Assembly (NCBI GenBank): GCA_023231005.1
Contig: JALNWG010000010.1
Coordinates: 1-64,000 of the forward strand
DNA from: Bacteroidales bacterium
Lineage (GTDB): Bacteria; Bacteroidota; Bacteroidia; Bacteroidales; FEN-979
DNA length: 64,000 nucleotides
Reading direction: 5' to 3'
In this document: in pieces, positions 1 through 8,742 of the stretch
How positions within the stretch are numbered: the stretch's first letter is position 1
Layout: each line of letters starts with the position of its first letter
The notes under the pieces: model-generated
Told to the model about the DNA's origin: nothing
Database searches by the model: none
The model's input: only the letters and a program-made list of their open reading frames with translations
Made by a program: the position numbers and the translations under genes

Positions 1-1
1 A

Positions 2-676
2 ATTCCGAAACCCTTTCATAAAAATGTCATCAAAATTAATCCCACTCCCATGTTGTTGTGGAGTAAAAAAAATCTAACCTTTAGTTATGAAAGAATCGTA
101 ACTCCCACCCAATCGTTTGCAGTGTCTCTTGGATATCTTGAATTTCCACGGTTATTCAATGATTCGATTGCCGGAATTCTTGAAATCACCAGCCGACAGA
201 AAATGGGGATCAACATATCGGGGGAGTACCGGTTTTATCTGGCCAGTCGCAACGAACGACCCACTCCGGACGGAGTATATCTGGCCCCCTATCTGAGTTT
301 TTATGGTTACAGGTTCAAGAATGGGATCGATGTCATGCACACCAATGTTGACAGCGGTTGTGTGTTGAACGGCAATTTTTATTGTTTTAACCTCGGAATT
401 CAATTGGGGTACCAGTTTGTTTTCTGGAAACGCTTCACTTTAGATTTGATTTTTATCGGGCCTTCCGTTAGTTATTACGGGGGTGGAATTGATATTTCTG
501 GTCAGGTTGATTTTGAGAAGCTCAAGGAAGTTAACGAAGAGGTTTATAACAAGATTATTGAAAAATATCCGCTTGTGAGCGATTATATTTTCAAAAAATC
601 GTTTAAGTCTGATGGCAAATTAGATATTTTCAGCCTCGGATTTCGATATGTGATCCAGTTTGGGTATCATTTCTGA
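2..676 (+). CDS. Outer-membrane beta-barrel-like protein, 5' end missing
   Basis: The reading frame is open from the window edge to the stop at 674-676, so the true start and signal peptide lie upstream. An ATG at 50 is the first methionine visible but is probably internal, because in-frame sequence before it (ending in the residues KINPTPM) looks like normal coding sequence. The protein has alternating hydrophobic and aromatic strands (FSYERI, YRFYLA, FNLGIQLGYQF) and ends in an aromatic residue (GYHF), as barrel proteins of the outer membrane often do. It resembles the uncharacterised DUF3575-type Bacteroidota proteins, but that is only a likeness by eye. It converges on tyrS with two bases between the stops. 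Confidence 0.6.
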   Translation: MPKPFHKNVIKINPTPMLLWSKKNLTFSYERIVTPTQSFAVSLGYLEFPRLFNDSIAGILEITSRQKMGINISGEYRFYLASRNERPTPDGVYLAPYLSFYGYRFKNGIDVMHTNVDSGCVLNGNFYCFNLGIQLGYQFVFWKRFTLDLIFIGPSVSYYGGGIDISGQVDFEKLKEVNEEVYNKIIEKYPLVSDYIFKKSFKSDGKLDIFSLGFRYVIQFGYHF

Positions 677-678
677 CA

Positions 679-1959
679 TCATACCACTTTTACCAGAAAA
701 TAATTCTTTTTGCCCTTCTGAACGAGTAAATACTTGCCGTTGAGCAACAGATTTGCCGTTATGGAGAATCCTTCTCCGGCTTTTTCTTTGTTGATCTGAA
801 CGCCGCCCTCTTTGAGCATGCGACGAGCCTCGCCCTTAGATGGAAAAATATGAGTAAAATCGGTAAGGAATTCAACAATATCCAATGATTTCGTGATTTC
901 GCTTTTCGCCATTTCACTTTTGGGGACTCCTTCAAACACCGCCAACAATGTGTCTTCAGTAAGTTTTTTCAGGGTTTCGGTGGTGCCCTTACCAAATAGA
1001 ATTTCGGAGGCTTCTACAGCAGCCTGGTAATCTTCTTCCGAATGAACCCGAATGGTAATATCCCTGGCCAGGGCTTTCTGCAGCATCCGCAAATGGGGTG
1101 CTTCCTGATGTTGCCGGATGAGGAGATCTATCTCTGCTTTTGAGAGCAGCGTGAATTTTTTGATGTATTCTGCAGCATCCGCATCGGTTGTATTCAGCCA
1201 GAATTGATAAAATGAATAAGGAGAAGTTTTGACAGGATCGAGCCATACATTGCCTGATTCCGATTTTCCGAATTTGCCTCCATCGGCTTTGGTAATGAGC
1301 GGGCAGGTGAGGGCATAAGCTTCTCCCCCCAACTTCCGGCGGATCAGTTCGGTACCGGTGACAATATTTCCCCACTGATCTGAGCCTCCCATCTGAAGTT
1401 TAACACCTTTGTGCTCAAACAGCCAGCAAAAGTCGTAACCCTGAACCAGTTGGTAGCTAAATTCAGTAAATGAAATACCGGAGCCCGACTCCATACGTTT
1501 CTTCACCGAATCTTTGGCCATCATATAATTTACCGTGATGTGCTTTCCGACATCACGAAGGAATTGCAAAAAGCTGAATTCTTTGATCCAGTCGAAATTA
1601 TTCACCATTTCAGCGGCATTGTGGCCATGGCTGAAATCAAGAAATTTTTCGAGTTGTTTTTTAATACCTTCCTGATTGTGTCGCAAGGTAGTTTCATCAA
1701 GCAGGTTACGCTCTTCCGATTTCCCCGAAGGGTCACCGATCATGCCGGTAGCGCCGCCTACCAAAGCAAAAGGCTTGTGTCCGGCCCGTTGCAAATGTAC
1801 CAGCATCATGATCGAAGCCAGGTTCCCAATATGCAGTGAATCGCTGGTGGGATCATAGCCAATATAACCTGCGGTTATTTCTTTCGACAATTGCTCTTCT
1901 GTTCCCGGGGTCATATCGTGAATCATTCCACGCCAGCGCAGTTCTTCGATGAAATCCAT
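679..1959 (-). CDS. tyrS: Tyrosyl-tRNA synthetase
   Basis: This class I aminoacyl-tRNA synthetase charges tRNA-Tyr with tyrosine in the cytoplasm. The 426-residue length is normal for the family. The HIGH-type motif is seen as LHIGN near residue 42, and the KMSKS-type loop as KFGKS near residue 230. The tyrosine-pocket region SYQLVQGYDF and the motif QMGGSDQWGNI are typical of bacterial TyrRS. The last about 70 residues form an S4 RNA-binding domain (PSKGEARRMLKEGGV). A TAATTTTG promoter -7 box lies 17 bases upstream of the start, so it is probably transcribed alone. Confidence 0.97.
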   Translation of the reverse strand: MDFIEELRWRGMIHDMTPGTEEQLSKEITAGYIGYDPTSDSLHIGNLASIMMLVHLQRAGHKPFALVGGATGMIGDPSGKSEERNLLDETTLRHNQEGIKKQLEKFLDFSHGHNAAEMVNNFDWIKEFSFLQFLRDVGKHITVNYMMAKDSVKKRMESGSGISFTEFSYQLVQGYDFCWLFEHKGVKLQMGGSDQWGNIVTGTELIRRKLGGEAYALTCPLITKADGGKFGKSESGNVWLDPVKTSPYSFYQFWLNTTDADAAEYIKKFTLLSKAEIDLLIRQHQEAPHLRMLQKALARDITIRVHSEEDYQAAVEASEILFGKGTTETLKKLTEDTLLAVFEGVPKSEMAKSEITKSLDIVEFLTDFTHIFPSKGEARRMLKEGGVQINKEKAGEGFSITANLLLNGKYLLVQKGKKNYFLVKVV

Positions 1960-1975
1960 ACTTGATGATTTTCGA

Positions 1976-1983
1976 CAAAATTA
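1976..1983 (-). promoter_or_regulatory. Probable tyrS promoter -7 box
   Basis: On the minus strand this reads TAATTTTG, matching the Bacteroidota TAnnTTTG -7 consensus, 17 bases before the tyrS ATG. No clear TTG element is seen about 20 bases further upstream, so the call rests on the -7 box alone. Confidence 0.45.
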
Positions 1984-2018
1984 GAAAAAATAACGGGATC
2001 AGATAGGAAGAAACCCTC

Positions 2019-2543
2019 TTAGTTTTTCTTCCAAACGAGAAGGGAATAAATGATAAGCGGGAGGAGGATCAATACAATGATAACCGGTAAAAACCAGGTT
2101 CCTAACCCCGCCGCGGATTTTGAAGTCACACGGATGGTAGTCAGGTCAATATAAAAAAACATCCATACTAAGACAATTTTCAGGTAACGGATCAACCGAA
2201 TGGCCAGGGTATATTGCCGTAGCGCGTTTTGGGGAGTGATCCTGACCGGGAAATTGAATCTATGGGGGATAAAGTTTATAAAAGTAAGCAAGGCATAGAC
2301 AAAAACCGTTATTCCCAATAAACTCCAGACAGATGATTTATTTTCCCAATTGTCAGGTGTACCCCATTCGTTAAAATGAGAAGGGACCATATCCGGAAGC
2401 TTGGGAAAATAATAGAGGACAATGCCAATAAAGGACAGAAACCCGATTAAGGCTACGGTTTCAAGCAGCCAGTCGACCGGTTGCATCTCGGGACGAATTA
2501 CTGGTCTGTCCGATTCATTTCTTCTTTTTCTGGAAATTATCAT
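2019..2543 (-). CDS. DUF1648-type membrane protein
   Basis: A 174-residue membrane protein with a short basic N-terminus and about four hydrophobic segments. The stretch PDMVPSHFNEWGTPDNW after the first membrane segment is the hallmark of DUF1648, the domain seen in SdpI-like immunity and signalling proteins of Firmicutes; its function in Bacteroidota is not known. It is the last gene of a tight minus-strand set SPFH, ribbon-helix-helix, DUF1648, starting 13 bases after the previous stop, so co-expression is likely. No catalytic motif is visible. Confidence 0.75.
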   Translation of the reverse strand: MIISRKRRNESDRPVIRPEMQPVDWLLETVALIGFLSFIGIVLYYFPKLPDMVPSHFNEWGTPDNWENKSSVWSLLGITVFVYALLTFINFIPHRFNFPVRITPQNALRQYTLAIRLIRYLKIVLVWMFFYIDLTTIRVTSKSAAGLGTWFLPVIIVLILLPLIIYSLLVWKKN

Positions 2544-2556
2544 AGAATTATTCTTT

Positions 2557-2745
2557 TCAACCTGTCACCGGTTCCTTTTCCTGATCCGGTTTTTTCTTTG
2601 GTGTTTTTTTATGCTCTTTGAGTTTGGCATCGATGATCCATTCAATCTGGCCATTCACGGAACGAAATTCATCCGCAGCCCACTTCTCAAGCGCTTCATA
2701 AACCGCCGGATCCAACCGCAGCATAAAAACCTTTTTAGCAGCCAT
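2557..2745 (-). CDS. Arc-like ribbon-helix-helix protein
   Basis: A 62-residue protein. The segment KKVFMLRLDPAVYEALEKWA fits the beta strand and first helix of an Arc/MetJ ribbon-helix-helix fold, followed by a second helix (RSVNGQIEWIIDAKLKEH) and a very basic tail (KKTPKKKPDQEK). Such proteins bind DNA as dimers. It starts only four bases after the SPFH stop, so translational coupling is likely. The fixed position between an SPFH membrane protein and a DUF1648 protein suggests a regulator or partner of that set rather than an antitoxin, since no toxin gene is next to it. That role is inference. Confidence 0.8.
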   Translation of the reverse strand: MAAKKVFMLRLDPAVYEALEKWAADEFRSVNGQIEWIIDAKLKEHKKTPKKKPDQEKEPVTG

Positions 2746-2749
2746 AATT

Positions 2750-3619
2750 CTATTGGTACAAGGTTCCTGTATTTACAACAGGCGTGGTATCTTTATCAGA
2801 GCACAGGACAACCATGAGATTACTGATCATTGTGGCTTTTTTATCATTATCCAGTTCGATGATATTTTTTTTGCTGAGCGAATTAAGAGCCAGTTCAACC
2901 ATACTCACTGCGCCTTCCACGATCTTGGTACGGGCAGCAACTACGGCAGTTGCTTGCTGACGGCGCAACATAGCACCTGCTATTTCTGAAGCATAAGCCA
3001 GGTAGCTGATTCTGGCCTCCATTACTTCGATCCCGGCCATGGACAATCGTTCCGAGAGTTCCCGTTCCAATGCCTGGTGGACTTCTTCACCTCCGGCACG
3101 CAAGGTAACCTCCTTCTGTTCATCATCGAAATTATCATAAGCATAATGACCAGCCAATTTGCGGGTAGCTGATTCACTTTGAATATCCACGAAATGAGTA
3201 TAATCGTCCACTTCAAAAGCCGCTTTGAAGGTATTTTTTACTTTCCAAACCAGCACACATCCGATCATAATGGGATTTCCCAGTTTATCGTTGACTTTAA
3301 TAGGTTCTCGATTTAGGTTACACGCCCGTAACGAAATTTTCTTTTTTACATAGAATGGATTGACCCAGAAGAAACCATTCTCTTTAACAGTTCCTTTGTA
3401 TTCACCGAACAGAATCAGAACGGCCGATTCGTTGGGATTGATCACCATGAGCCCGATTGCTGTAACAATTGCACAGACCAGAAACAGCAGGGAAACGATA
3501 ATCCCAACCACAAATTGATTGAATGCTAACAGCCCGTATATGCCCAGACATAAAAACAATAGGAATACTATTAAGCTAAGGTATCCCGAAGTTGCTGTAA
3601 TGACTTTTTCTTTTTCCAT
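2750..3619 (-). CDS. SPFH/band 7 membrane protein
   Basis: A 289-residue SPFH (stomatin, prohibitin, flotillin, HflK/C) protein. I chose the ATG at 3617-3619 (MEKEKVITATSGYLSL), because the longer frame upstream adds a stretch with no family likeness. Two hydrophobic segments lie at about residues 10-55, followed by the SPFH domain: NPNESAVLILFGEYKGTV, then NPFYVKKKISLR, and the typical end AGIEVMEARISYLAYASEIA with a coiled-coil AAMLRRQQA-type stretch. SPFH proteins form large membrane-bound assemblies. It heads the operon with the ribbon-helix-helix and DUF1648 genes. Confidence 0.9.
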   Translation of the reverse strand: MEKEKVITATSGYLSLIVFLLFLCLGIYGLLAFNQFVVGIIVSLLFLVCAIVTAIGLMVINPNESAVLILFGEYKGTVKENGFFWVNPFYVKKKISLRACNLNREPIKVNDKLGNPIMIGCVLVWKVKNTFKAAFEVDDYTHFVDIQSESATRKLAGHYAYDNFDDEQKEVTLRAGGEEVHQALERELSERLSMAGIEVMEARISYLAYASEIAGAMLRRQQATAVVAARTKIVEGAVSMVELALNSLSKKNIIELDNDKKATMISNLMVVLCSDKDTTPVVNTGTLYQ

Positions 3620-3720
3620 AATGAATGCAGTTTGTAATATTAAAATGATATCAAAATGATTTTGCAATAATACTACATTCTGAAATGAAAGTCAAGTCTT
3701 TTTGAAAAAACCTTGAATTC

Positions 3721-6051
3721 TTACAAATGCTTTGGCCCCATTTTGAAGATTAGTTCCCCGCCCTGAATGATATCTGAATGGTCGAGAAATGGTTTCTCAA
3801 GCCGCTTTCCGTTCAGGGTTATCGATTGGATATAGATGTTTTTATCACTTAACCCGGGTGCTTTGATGGAAAAAGTCTTTCCATTTTCCAGCGTGATGGT
3901 TGCGAATGCAACACAAGGACTTCCAATGGCATATTGTGTTGTTCCCGGGCAAACGGGATAGAAACCAAGTACGCTGAAAATATACCAGGCACTCATTTGC
4001 CCGCAGTCGTCGTTACCACACAGTCCATCGGGTTTGTTGTGGTACATGGTATTCACGATCAGATGGATACGTTCCTGCGTTTTCCATGGTTTTGAGGTCC
4101 AGTCGTACAAATAGGGCACATGATGGCTTGGTTCATTGCCATGTACATAGTTCCCGATAAGTCCAACACGTGTTACATCCTCGGTTTCGGCGAAATATTT
4201 GTCGTCGAGGTGCATGGTAAACAAAGAATCGAGACGGCGAATAAAAGACTTTTCACCTCCCATCAGACCAATCAATCCAGAAATATCCTGGGGAACGAAA
4301 AAAGTATAATTCCACGAATTTCCTTCAATAAAACCTTGTCCGATTGTACTTAGTGGGTCAAATGGCGTTTTCCAAGTTCCGTCGGTCTTTTTTGAGCGGA
4401 TAAAGCCGGTGGTTTTGTCAAATACATTCCGGTAATATTTTGCACGATCTAAGAATTGTGGAATCTGCTGCTGGGCGAGCTTTTTGACCGGGACATCTGC
4501 GTTGGTTGATTGAATGATTGCTTTCGCAAAACAAGACAAAGTATAATCATCGTAGGAATATTCCAATGTAACAGAAGCTGCATTGCCAACCCTATCATCA
4601 GGTGCATATCCGAACTTTACATAATCGGAAATTCCTTCGTAATATTGGTTATTCGCTGTGGACAGGCAAGCCTGCATGGCTTTTTGTATATCGAATCCAC
4701 GAATTCCTTTTACGTAAGCATCAGCGATGACTGGAATACTGTGGTATCCGATCATGCACCAGTTTTCATTGCCATGGTGCGACCAAACCGGAAGCATTTT
4801 TTCGGGACTTTGCTCCCAATGAACCAGCAATGAATTGATGATATCGGATGTTTTTTCCGGATACAGCAAAGTCAGCAAGGGGTGCAAGGCATGGTAGGTG
4901 TCCCAAAGGGAGAATATTGTATAATTGGTAAATCCTGTGGCTTGGTGGATTTCCTGGTCAACACCCCGGTATTTGCCATCTACATCCATATAAATCACCG
5001 GGGATTGAAATGCATGATACAATGCCGTGTAGAAATTGGTCTTTCGCTCAGCAGGAGCTTCAATTGAAATCTTATTCAGTTCTTTTTCCCAGGCTTGGCG
5101 GGCTTCGGAACGGGTTTTTTCAAAATCATGATGGGGAATCTCAGCCAGAATGTTCTTAAGAGCGCCTTCCATACTTACAGCTGAAAGGCCGATCTTTACG
5201 CCGATTTTTTCACCTTGCGTTGTGTTGAATCCAAACCATGCACGGATTTTTTTACCGGCCATTTCCGGGAAATCACTGGTTATGTTGAATCTTCTCCAGA
5301 AACCGCGATAAACGGGATGGTCTTCATTGCGGTATCCATAGTTTTTAAATGGTTTGGTAAAGATCATAGCGAAATAAATATAGCGTGTTCTTCCCCATCC
5401 ACTGGTTATCCGGTAACCTTCCACAAGGGTGTCGTTAACTACCCGGATAGTTGCCCATAGCACCTTTCCATCGTAATTGTATATTCCGTGGATCAAATCG
5501 AGAATAATTCGGGCACTGTCACTTTTCGGAAAGGTATATCGATGAAATCCGCAGCGGGATGTAGCCGTTAACTCTGCTTCTACATCCGGGTCGTCGAGAT
5601 GAACCCGGTAATAGCCGGGCGAAGCATATTCTGTTTCTTTACGGAATCTTGACCGGTAACCGGTTTCGGGGTGGCTGGCAGTACCAGGATTAAGCTGTAA
5701 TTTTCCAACTGTAGGTATTATCAGGAAATCACCCAGATCGGAATGCCCGGTACCATTAAAATGGGTATGGCTGAATCCAACAATAGTAGAGTCGATGTAT
5801 TGATAACCAGCACAATAACGATAAACATCCGGATTGTATTTTCCTTCTTTTTCATAAGGGATGGTGTCGGTGTCAGGGCTGAGTTGAACAAATCCAAACG
5901 GCACATCGGCTCCAGGAAAGGTATGCCCCATTTCCAGGGTGCCAATGAATGGATTGACAAAATCAACCCCTGATTTGTTCTGATTATTGGTTTGTCCCTG
6001 CTGAGTAAGCTGGGATAGTAAAAAAAACAGTAAAAACACAATTTTCTTCAT
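3721..6051 (-). CDS. GH92 family exo-alpha-mannosidase
   Basis: A 776-residue secreted glycoside hydrolase. A signal peptide is plain (MKKIVFLLFFLLSQLTQQG). The N-terminal beta-sandwich begins VDFVNPFIGTLEMGHTFPGA, and the catalytic half carries the GH92 motif CGNDDCGQMSAWYIFSVLGF near residue 680, with the acidic residues used as base in this calcium-dependent inverting family. GH92 enzymes remove alpha-mannose units from N-glycans or yeast mannan. There is no SusC/SusD pair or other glycosidase next to it, so it is not inside a recognisable polysaccharide utilisation locus. Substrate linkage cannot be read from the sequence. Confidence 0.95.
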   Translation of the reverse strand: MKKIVFLLFFLLSQLTQQGQTNNQNKSGVDFVNPFIGTLEMGHTFPGADVPFGFVQLSPDTDTIPYEKEGKYNPDVYRYCAGYQYIDSTIVGFSHTHFNGTGHSDLGDFLIIPTVGKLQLNPGTASHPETGYRSRFRKETEYASPGYYRVHLDDPDVEAELTATSRCGFHRYTFPKSDSARIILDLIHGIYNYDGKVLWATIRVVNDTLVEGYRITSGWGRTRYIYFAMIFTKPFKNYGYRNEDHPVYRGFWRRFNITSDFPEMAGKKIRAWFGFNTTQGEKIGVKIGLSAVSMEGALKNILAEIPHHDFEKTRSEARQAWEKELNKISIEAPAERKTNFYTALYHAFQSPVIYMDVDGKYRGVDQEIHQATGFTNYTIFSLWDTYHALHPLLTLLYPEKTSDIINSLLVHWEQSPEKMLPVWSHHGNENWCMIGYHSIPVIADAYVKGIRGFDIQKAMQACLSTANNQYYEGISDYVKFGYAPDDRVGNAASVTLEYSYDDYTLSCFAKAIIQSTNADVPVKKLAQQQIPQFLDRAKYYRNVFDKTTGFIRSKKTDGTWKTPFDPLSTIGQGFIEGNSWNYTFFVPQDISGLIGLMGGEKSFIRRLDSLFTMHLDDKYFAETEDVTRVGLIGNYVHGNEPSHHVPYLYDWTSKPWKTQERIHLIVNTMYHNKPDGLCGNDDCGQMSAWYIFSVLGFYPVCPGTTQYAIGSPCVAFATITLENGKTFSIKAPGLSDKNIYIQSITLNGKRLEKPFLDHSDIIQGGELIFKMGPKHL

Positions 6052-6156
6052 GTAGGTGTTGGGTTTTCCAATTAAATTACAAAGTAATGAAATTTAGATA
6101 AAATAATTTAACAAACAAACTCATAACTCTTTACCCGTAAAGTCGTAATTTTTATT

Positions 6157-6306
6157 TACCTTTGTATCGGCTTTTGAGTATTCAGTCGCCCGCAAAGTAA
6201 GCCTTCAAGTTGTAATCACCGCCTCGTCGTCGTTTCTTCTCCCGGTTTTCTTAAAAACCTGAAACTTAAAATCATTTTAACTTTTTACTCATTTAATTTT
6301 TTAAAG
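6157..6306 (+). promoter_or_regulatory. Promoter and long leader of the RRM gene
   Basis: TACCTTTG at 6157-6164 is a good -7 box. Transcription from it would give a leader of about 135 bases before the ATG at 6307. The leader holds a GC-richer, pyrimidine-rich part (around 6185-6250) followed by an AT-rich segment next to the start. Long leaders on RRM genes are known from other Bacteroidota and may carry post-transcriptional control. I could not fold it reliably by eye. Confidence 0.55.
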
Positions 6307-6618
6307 ATGAAAAACATTTTCGTATCAAATTTAAGTTTCAGAATTAGTGATGATGATCTGAAGCAGGCTTTTGCCGATTACGGTGAAGTGAATTCCGCAA
6401 AAGTAATTAAAGATAATTTCTCCGGCCGATCACGCGGTTTTGGCTTTGTCGAAATGAAAAACGATGAAGAAGCTGATAAGGCAATTGAAGAATTAAACAA
6501 TGCAGAATATGATGGCAAAGTAATGACCGTTTCTGTTGCTCGTCCCAAGACTGATCGCAAACCGGGTGGTTTCCGTGATAATCCCCGTTCTGGTGGAGGA
6601 TTTAAAAAAAGATTCTAG
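6307..6618 (+). CDS. RRM RNA-binding protein
   Basis: A 103-residue single RNA recognition motif protein. RNP2 is IFVSNLSF (residues 4-11) and RNP1 is RGFGFVEM (residues 43-50), both with the aromatic residues that stack on RNA. The C-terminal tail is rich in Gly, Arg and Pro (KPGGFRDNPRSGGGFKKRF), as in the glycine-rich RNA-binding proteins of plants and cyanobacteria. In Bacteroidota, which mostly lack Hfq, such proteins are proposed global RNA regulators. It is transcribed alone from the promoter at 6157. Confidence 0.93.
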   Translation: MKNIFVSNLSFRISDDDLKQAFADYGEVNSAKVIKDNFSGRSRGFGFVEMKNDEEADKAIEELNNAEYDGKVMTVSVARPKTDRKPGGFRDNPRSGGGFKKRF

Positions 6619-6626
6619 AGTTCCGT

Positions 6627-7193
6627 TCAGGAATAAAATATCAGGAAGAGTGCAGGGATAATAATTCCGATCGCTGTGAGCCAGGCTCCGCGGCCAACAA
6701 TTCCGTTTTTCCCCCGCAACACGAAAAGTCCGGTAATGGCAAGGGTGATTAAACCGGCAGCAAAAATGTCGGAGAACCAAGTGTAAAACCGTTTCAGGTT
6801 ATTAAAGTGTAGTTGGTTAAATTCCCTGATGATATACCGTGGTGTTTTTTTCTCTACCTGTGCCTCCCCATTATTCAGGTCGATATAAACGGAACCATTG
6901 GTCAAAAAAATCTGAAGGTATCCTTCTCCGGTGACAAAACTTTTATAACTCTTTCGCTCTTTTATTTTTTCAAGAATATTGAAAACATAAGTTTGGTCAA
7001 CCTTCCCATTTTGAGGAAGATCGACCTTCATATTAATGGAGGATTGGCTGTAATCGGGATGAGAGAAGTCACCTGCTTTAAAGTGATTCAGTACGATTCC
7101 AGAAATGGCGTAGATCAGCGTCATGCCAACACATAAATAGCCAATATCGCGGTGGAGGGCATTATTCCACTTTCGGAGTGTTTTTGTTTGCAT
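6627..7193 (-). CDS. PepSY-associated membrane protein
   Basis: A 188-residue membrane protein with a hydrophobic helix near the N-terminus (GYLCVGMTLIYAISGIVLNH), an extracytoplasmic PepSY-like middle part, and two or three C-terminal helices. The N-terminal RKWNNALHRDIGYL motif is typical of PepSY-TM proteins, some of which are linked to iron or redox transport. It is only half the length of the classical PepSY-TM reductase-like proteins. It starts one base after the stop of the lipoprotein gene upstream, so the two form an operon. Confidence 0.8.
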   Translation of the reverse strand: MQTKTLRKWNNALHRDIGYLCVGMTLIYAISGIVLNHFKAGDFSHPDYSQSSINMKVDLPQNGKVDQTYVFNILEKIKERKSYKSFVTGEGYLQIFLTNGSVYIDLNNGEAQVEKKTPRYIIREFNQLHFNNLKRFYTWFSDIFAAGLITLAITGLFVLRGKNGIVGRGAWLTAIGIIIPALFLIFYS

Positions 7194-7194
7194 G

Positions 7195-7749
7195 TTATTT
7201 TAGAGCGGTGTAACTGGATGCTTCAATAGAAAAGAAAGAAAGATGATCTTTTCCACTGGCTTTGATCTGTTCACGGAATCCATTGATCTGATCGAGTTTT
7301 TCCTGAATGCCCTCATCTTCATGACCTTTTGCACCGGAATGAATACCAACGGTATGATTTTCGACTGGTTTTTTCAATTCTGCTTCCCATTCATTGAGAT
7401 ATTTGGCATCGATGCGTTCTTCTTTCAACATTCCGGCTACTTTTACCCGGCTACCTATCAGTGATTCATCAAATTTTGTGATCGCCGGACCAGCCGTGAT
7501 TTCAACACGGATACTATCGGTCCCGTCAACAAGAAACATTTTTTTACCACCATGTTTACAAATATGAAACACGGTTCCTTCTATGATGACTGGTTTGTTG
7601 ATGAGAGAATCTGCTTTTTTCTCAAAGGTCAACACCGTAATTTTTGCGGTATCGTTCTTTGTTTTGTCAGCTTCATTTTTTGATCCATTATTACAGGCAA
7701 CTACCACGAAAAGAGCCATAATAATAAAAAAAGAAAATCTCTTTGTCAT
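7195..7749 (-). CDS. Lipoprotein with OB-fold-like domain
   Basis: A 184-residue predicted lipoprotein: MTKRFSFFIIMALFVVVAC, with the lipobox cysteine at 19. The centre (INKPVIIEGTVFHICKHGGKKMFLVDG through SLIGSRVKVAGML) has the strand pattern of an OB-fold, similar to tRNA_anti-like or DUF4920-type domains, and holds a CKH sequence that could bind a metal. The tail is helical. It is the first gene of a pair with the PepSY-TM protein. Function is unknown; a periplasmic metal or redox role is only a guess from the partner. Confidence 0.7.
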   Translation of the reverse strand: MTKRFSFFIIMALFVVVACNNGSKNEADKTKNDTAKITVLTFEKKADSLINKPVIIEGTVFHICKHGGKKMFLVDGTDSIRVEITAGPAITKFDESLIGSRVKVAGMLKEERIDAKYLNEWEAELKKPVENHTVGIHSGAKGHEDEGIQEKLDQINGFREQIKASGKDHLSFFSIEASSYTALK

Positions 7750-7953
7750 AAAAATAATGTTAGAGTGATTTGCAAAAATGCTGATTTTCTTGCAATTCTC
7801 AAAATCAAATCATTTGGATTAACATTACTTTAACAAAGAAGTTCTCCTGAAAAAAATTAATGCATGGGGACTTCAATGAACGTTGAAGGGCCTAATGTGA
7901 TCCCTGATTCGCATGGCCATGGTCTGTTTCAGGACGATAGATGGTTTTCATAA

Positions 7954-8487
7954 TTACTGTCTGATCAATTCTACGTTCATTTGTAATTTGATTTCGTCGG
8001 CAACAACCAGACCCCCGGTTTCTGTGAGTGCACTCCAGGCGAGGCCAAAATCTTTCCGGTTGATTTTTCCTGACAATTCAAATCCGGCTTTGGTATTGCC
8101 ATAAGGATCAACGGCAATGCCACCGAAATCGACCTGGATATTGACGGCCTTGGTTGTTCCACGAATGGTCAAATTACCTGTCATCAGAAAAGCTGAATCT
8201 CCGGTTTTTTTAAAACCTGTTGAACGAAAAGTAAGTTTTGGATGATTAGCAACATCAAAGAAATCGACTGATTTTAAGTGATTATCCCGGTCAACTTGAT
8301 TGGTATTGATGCTGTTGACATCGGCGGTAAATTCAATTCCGGCATTTGAAAAATCGTTACCGTTGGTAGAAACTGCTCCTTCAAATACATCGAAGCCGCC
8401 TGTAACAGTCGAAATGACCAGGTGTTTTACTTTAAACTGTATCTCGCTGTGCGTTGGATCAATGACCCATGTTGTCTTGTTTTCCAT
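7954..8487 (-). CDS. YceI family lipocalin-like protein
   Basis: A 177-residue YceI-family protein. The start was set at ATG 8485-8487 (MENKTTWVIDPTHSEIQFKV), since the longer frame adds an unlike stretch. The motifs WVIDPTHSEIQFKVKHL, VDRDNHLKSVDFFDVANHPKLTF and GNLTIRGTTK are standard for the family, whose beta-barrel binds isoprenoid or fatty-acid-like lipids. No signal peptide is seen, so this copy is probably cytoplasmic, unlike E. coli YceI. A TACCTTTG box lies about 80 bases upstream. Confidence 0.93.
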   Translation of the reverse strand: MENKTTWVIDPTHSEIQFKVKHLVISTVTGGFDVFEGAVSTNGNDFSNAGIEFTADVNSINTNQVDRDNHLKSVDFFDVANHPKLTFRSTGFKKTGDSAFLMTGNLTIRGTTKAVNIQVDFGGIAVDPYGNTKAGFELSGKINRKDFGLAWSALTETGGLVVADEIKLQMNVELIRQ

Positions 8488-8566
8488 AATAAATCTTGTT
8501 TTTAGTGTTAAAATGTTATTCACTATTGATTGTTCCCTTTTACCCTGCTATCTTTTTATAACTTGA

Positions 8567-8574
8567 CAAAGGTA
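8567..8574 (-). promoter_or_regulatory. Probable yceI-like gene promoter -7 box
   Basis: Reads TACCTTTG on the minus strand, 79 bases upstream of the YceI-family start. A perfect -7 match, but no clear -33 element is seen. A second minus-strand box, TATCTTTG, lies at 8677-8684. Confidence 0.45.
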
Positions 8575-8742
8575 TTGTAACGTCAGGGGCTGGAAAATGG
8601 TTAAACCATAGTAGATAAAGTAAAGATTATAAATATTTTGCATCATTTCATCGGATTTAATAATGCAGTTGATAACCAAAGATAAGATTTTTTCCAGTTG
8701 CTTTTCTTTTTTCTTAATATTGTTGTGATAATCAGGAACATT

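Noticed and set aside
2557..2745. Type II antitoxin
   Set aside because: The RHH fold fits, but no toxin-like gene adjoins it; neighbours are SPFH and DUF1648 membrane proteins.
7871..7888. Hairpin CTTCAA-TGAACG-TTGAAG as a terminator
   Set aside because: The six-pair stem is AT-rich and is not followed by a T run in either direction.
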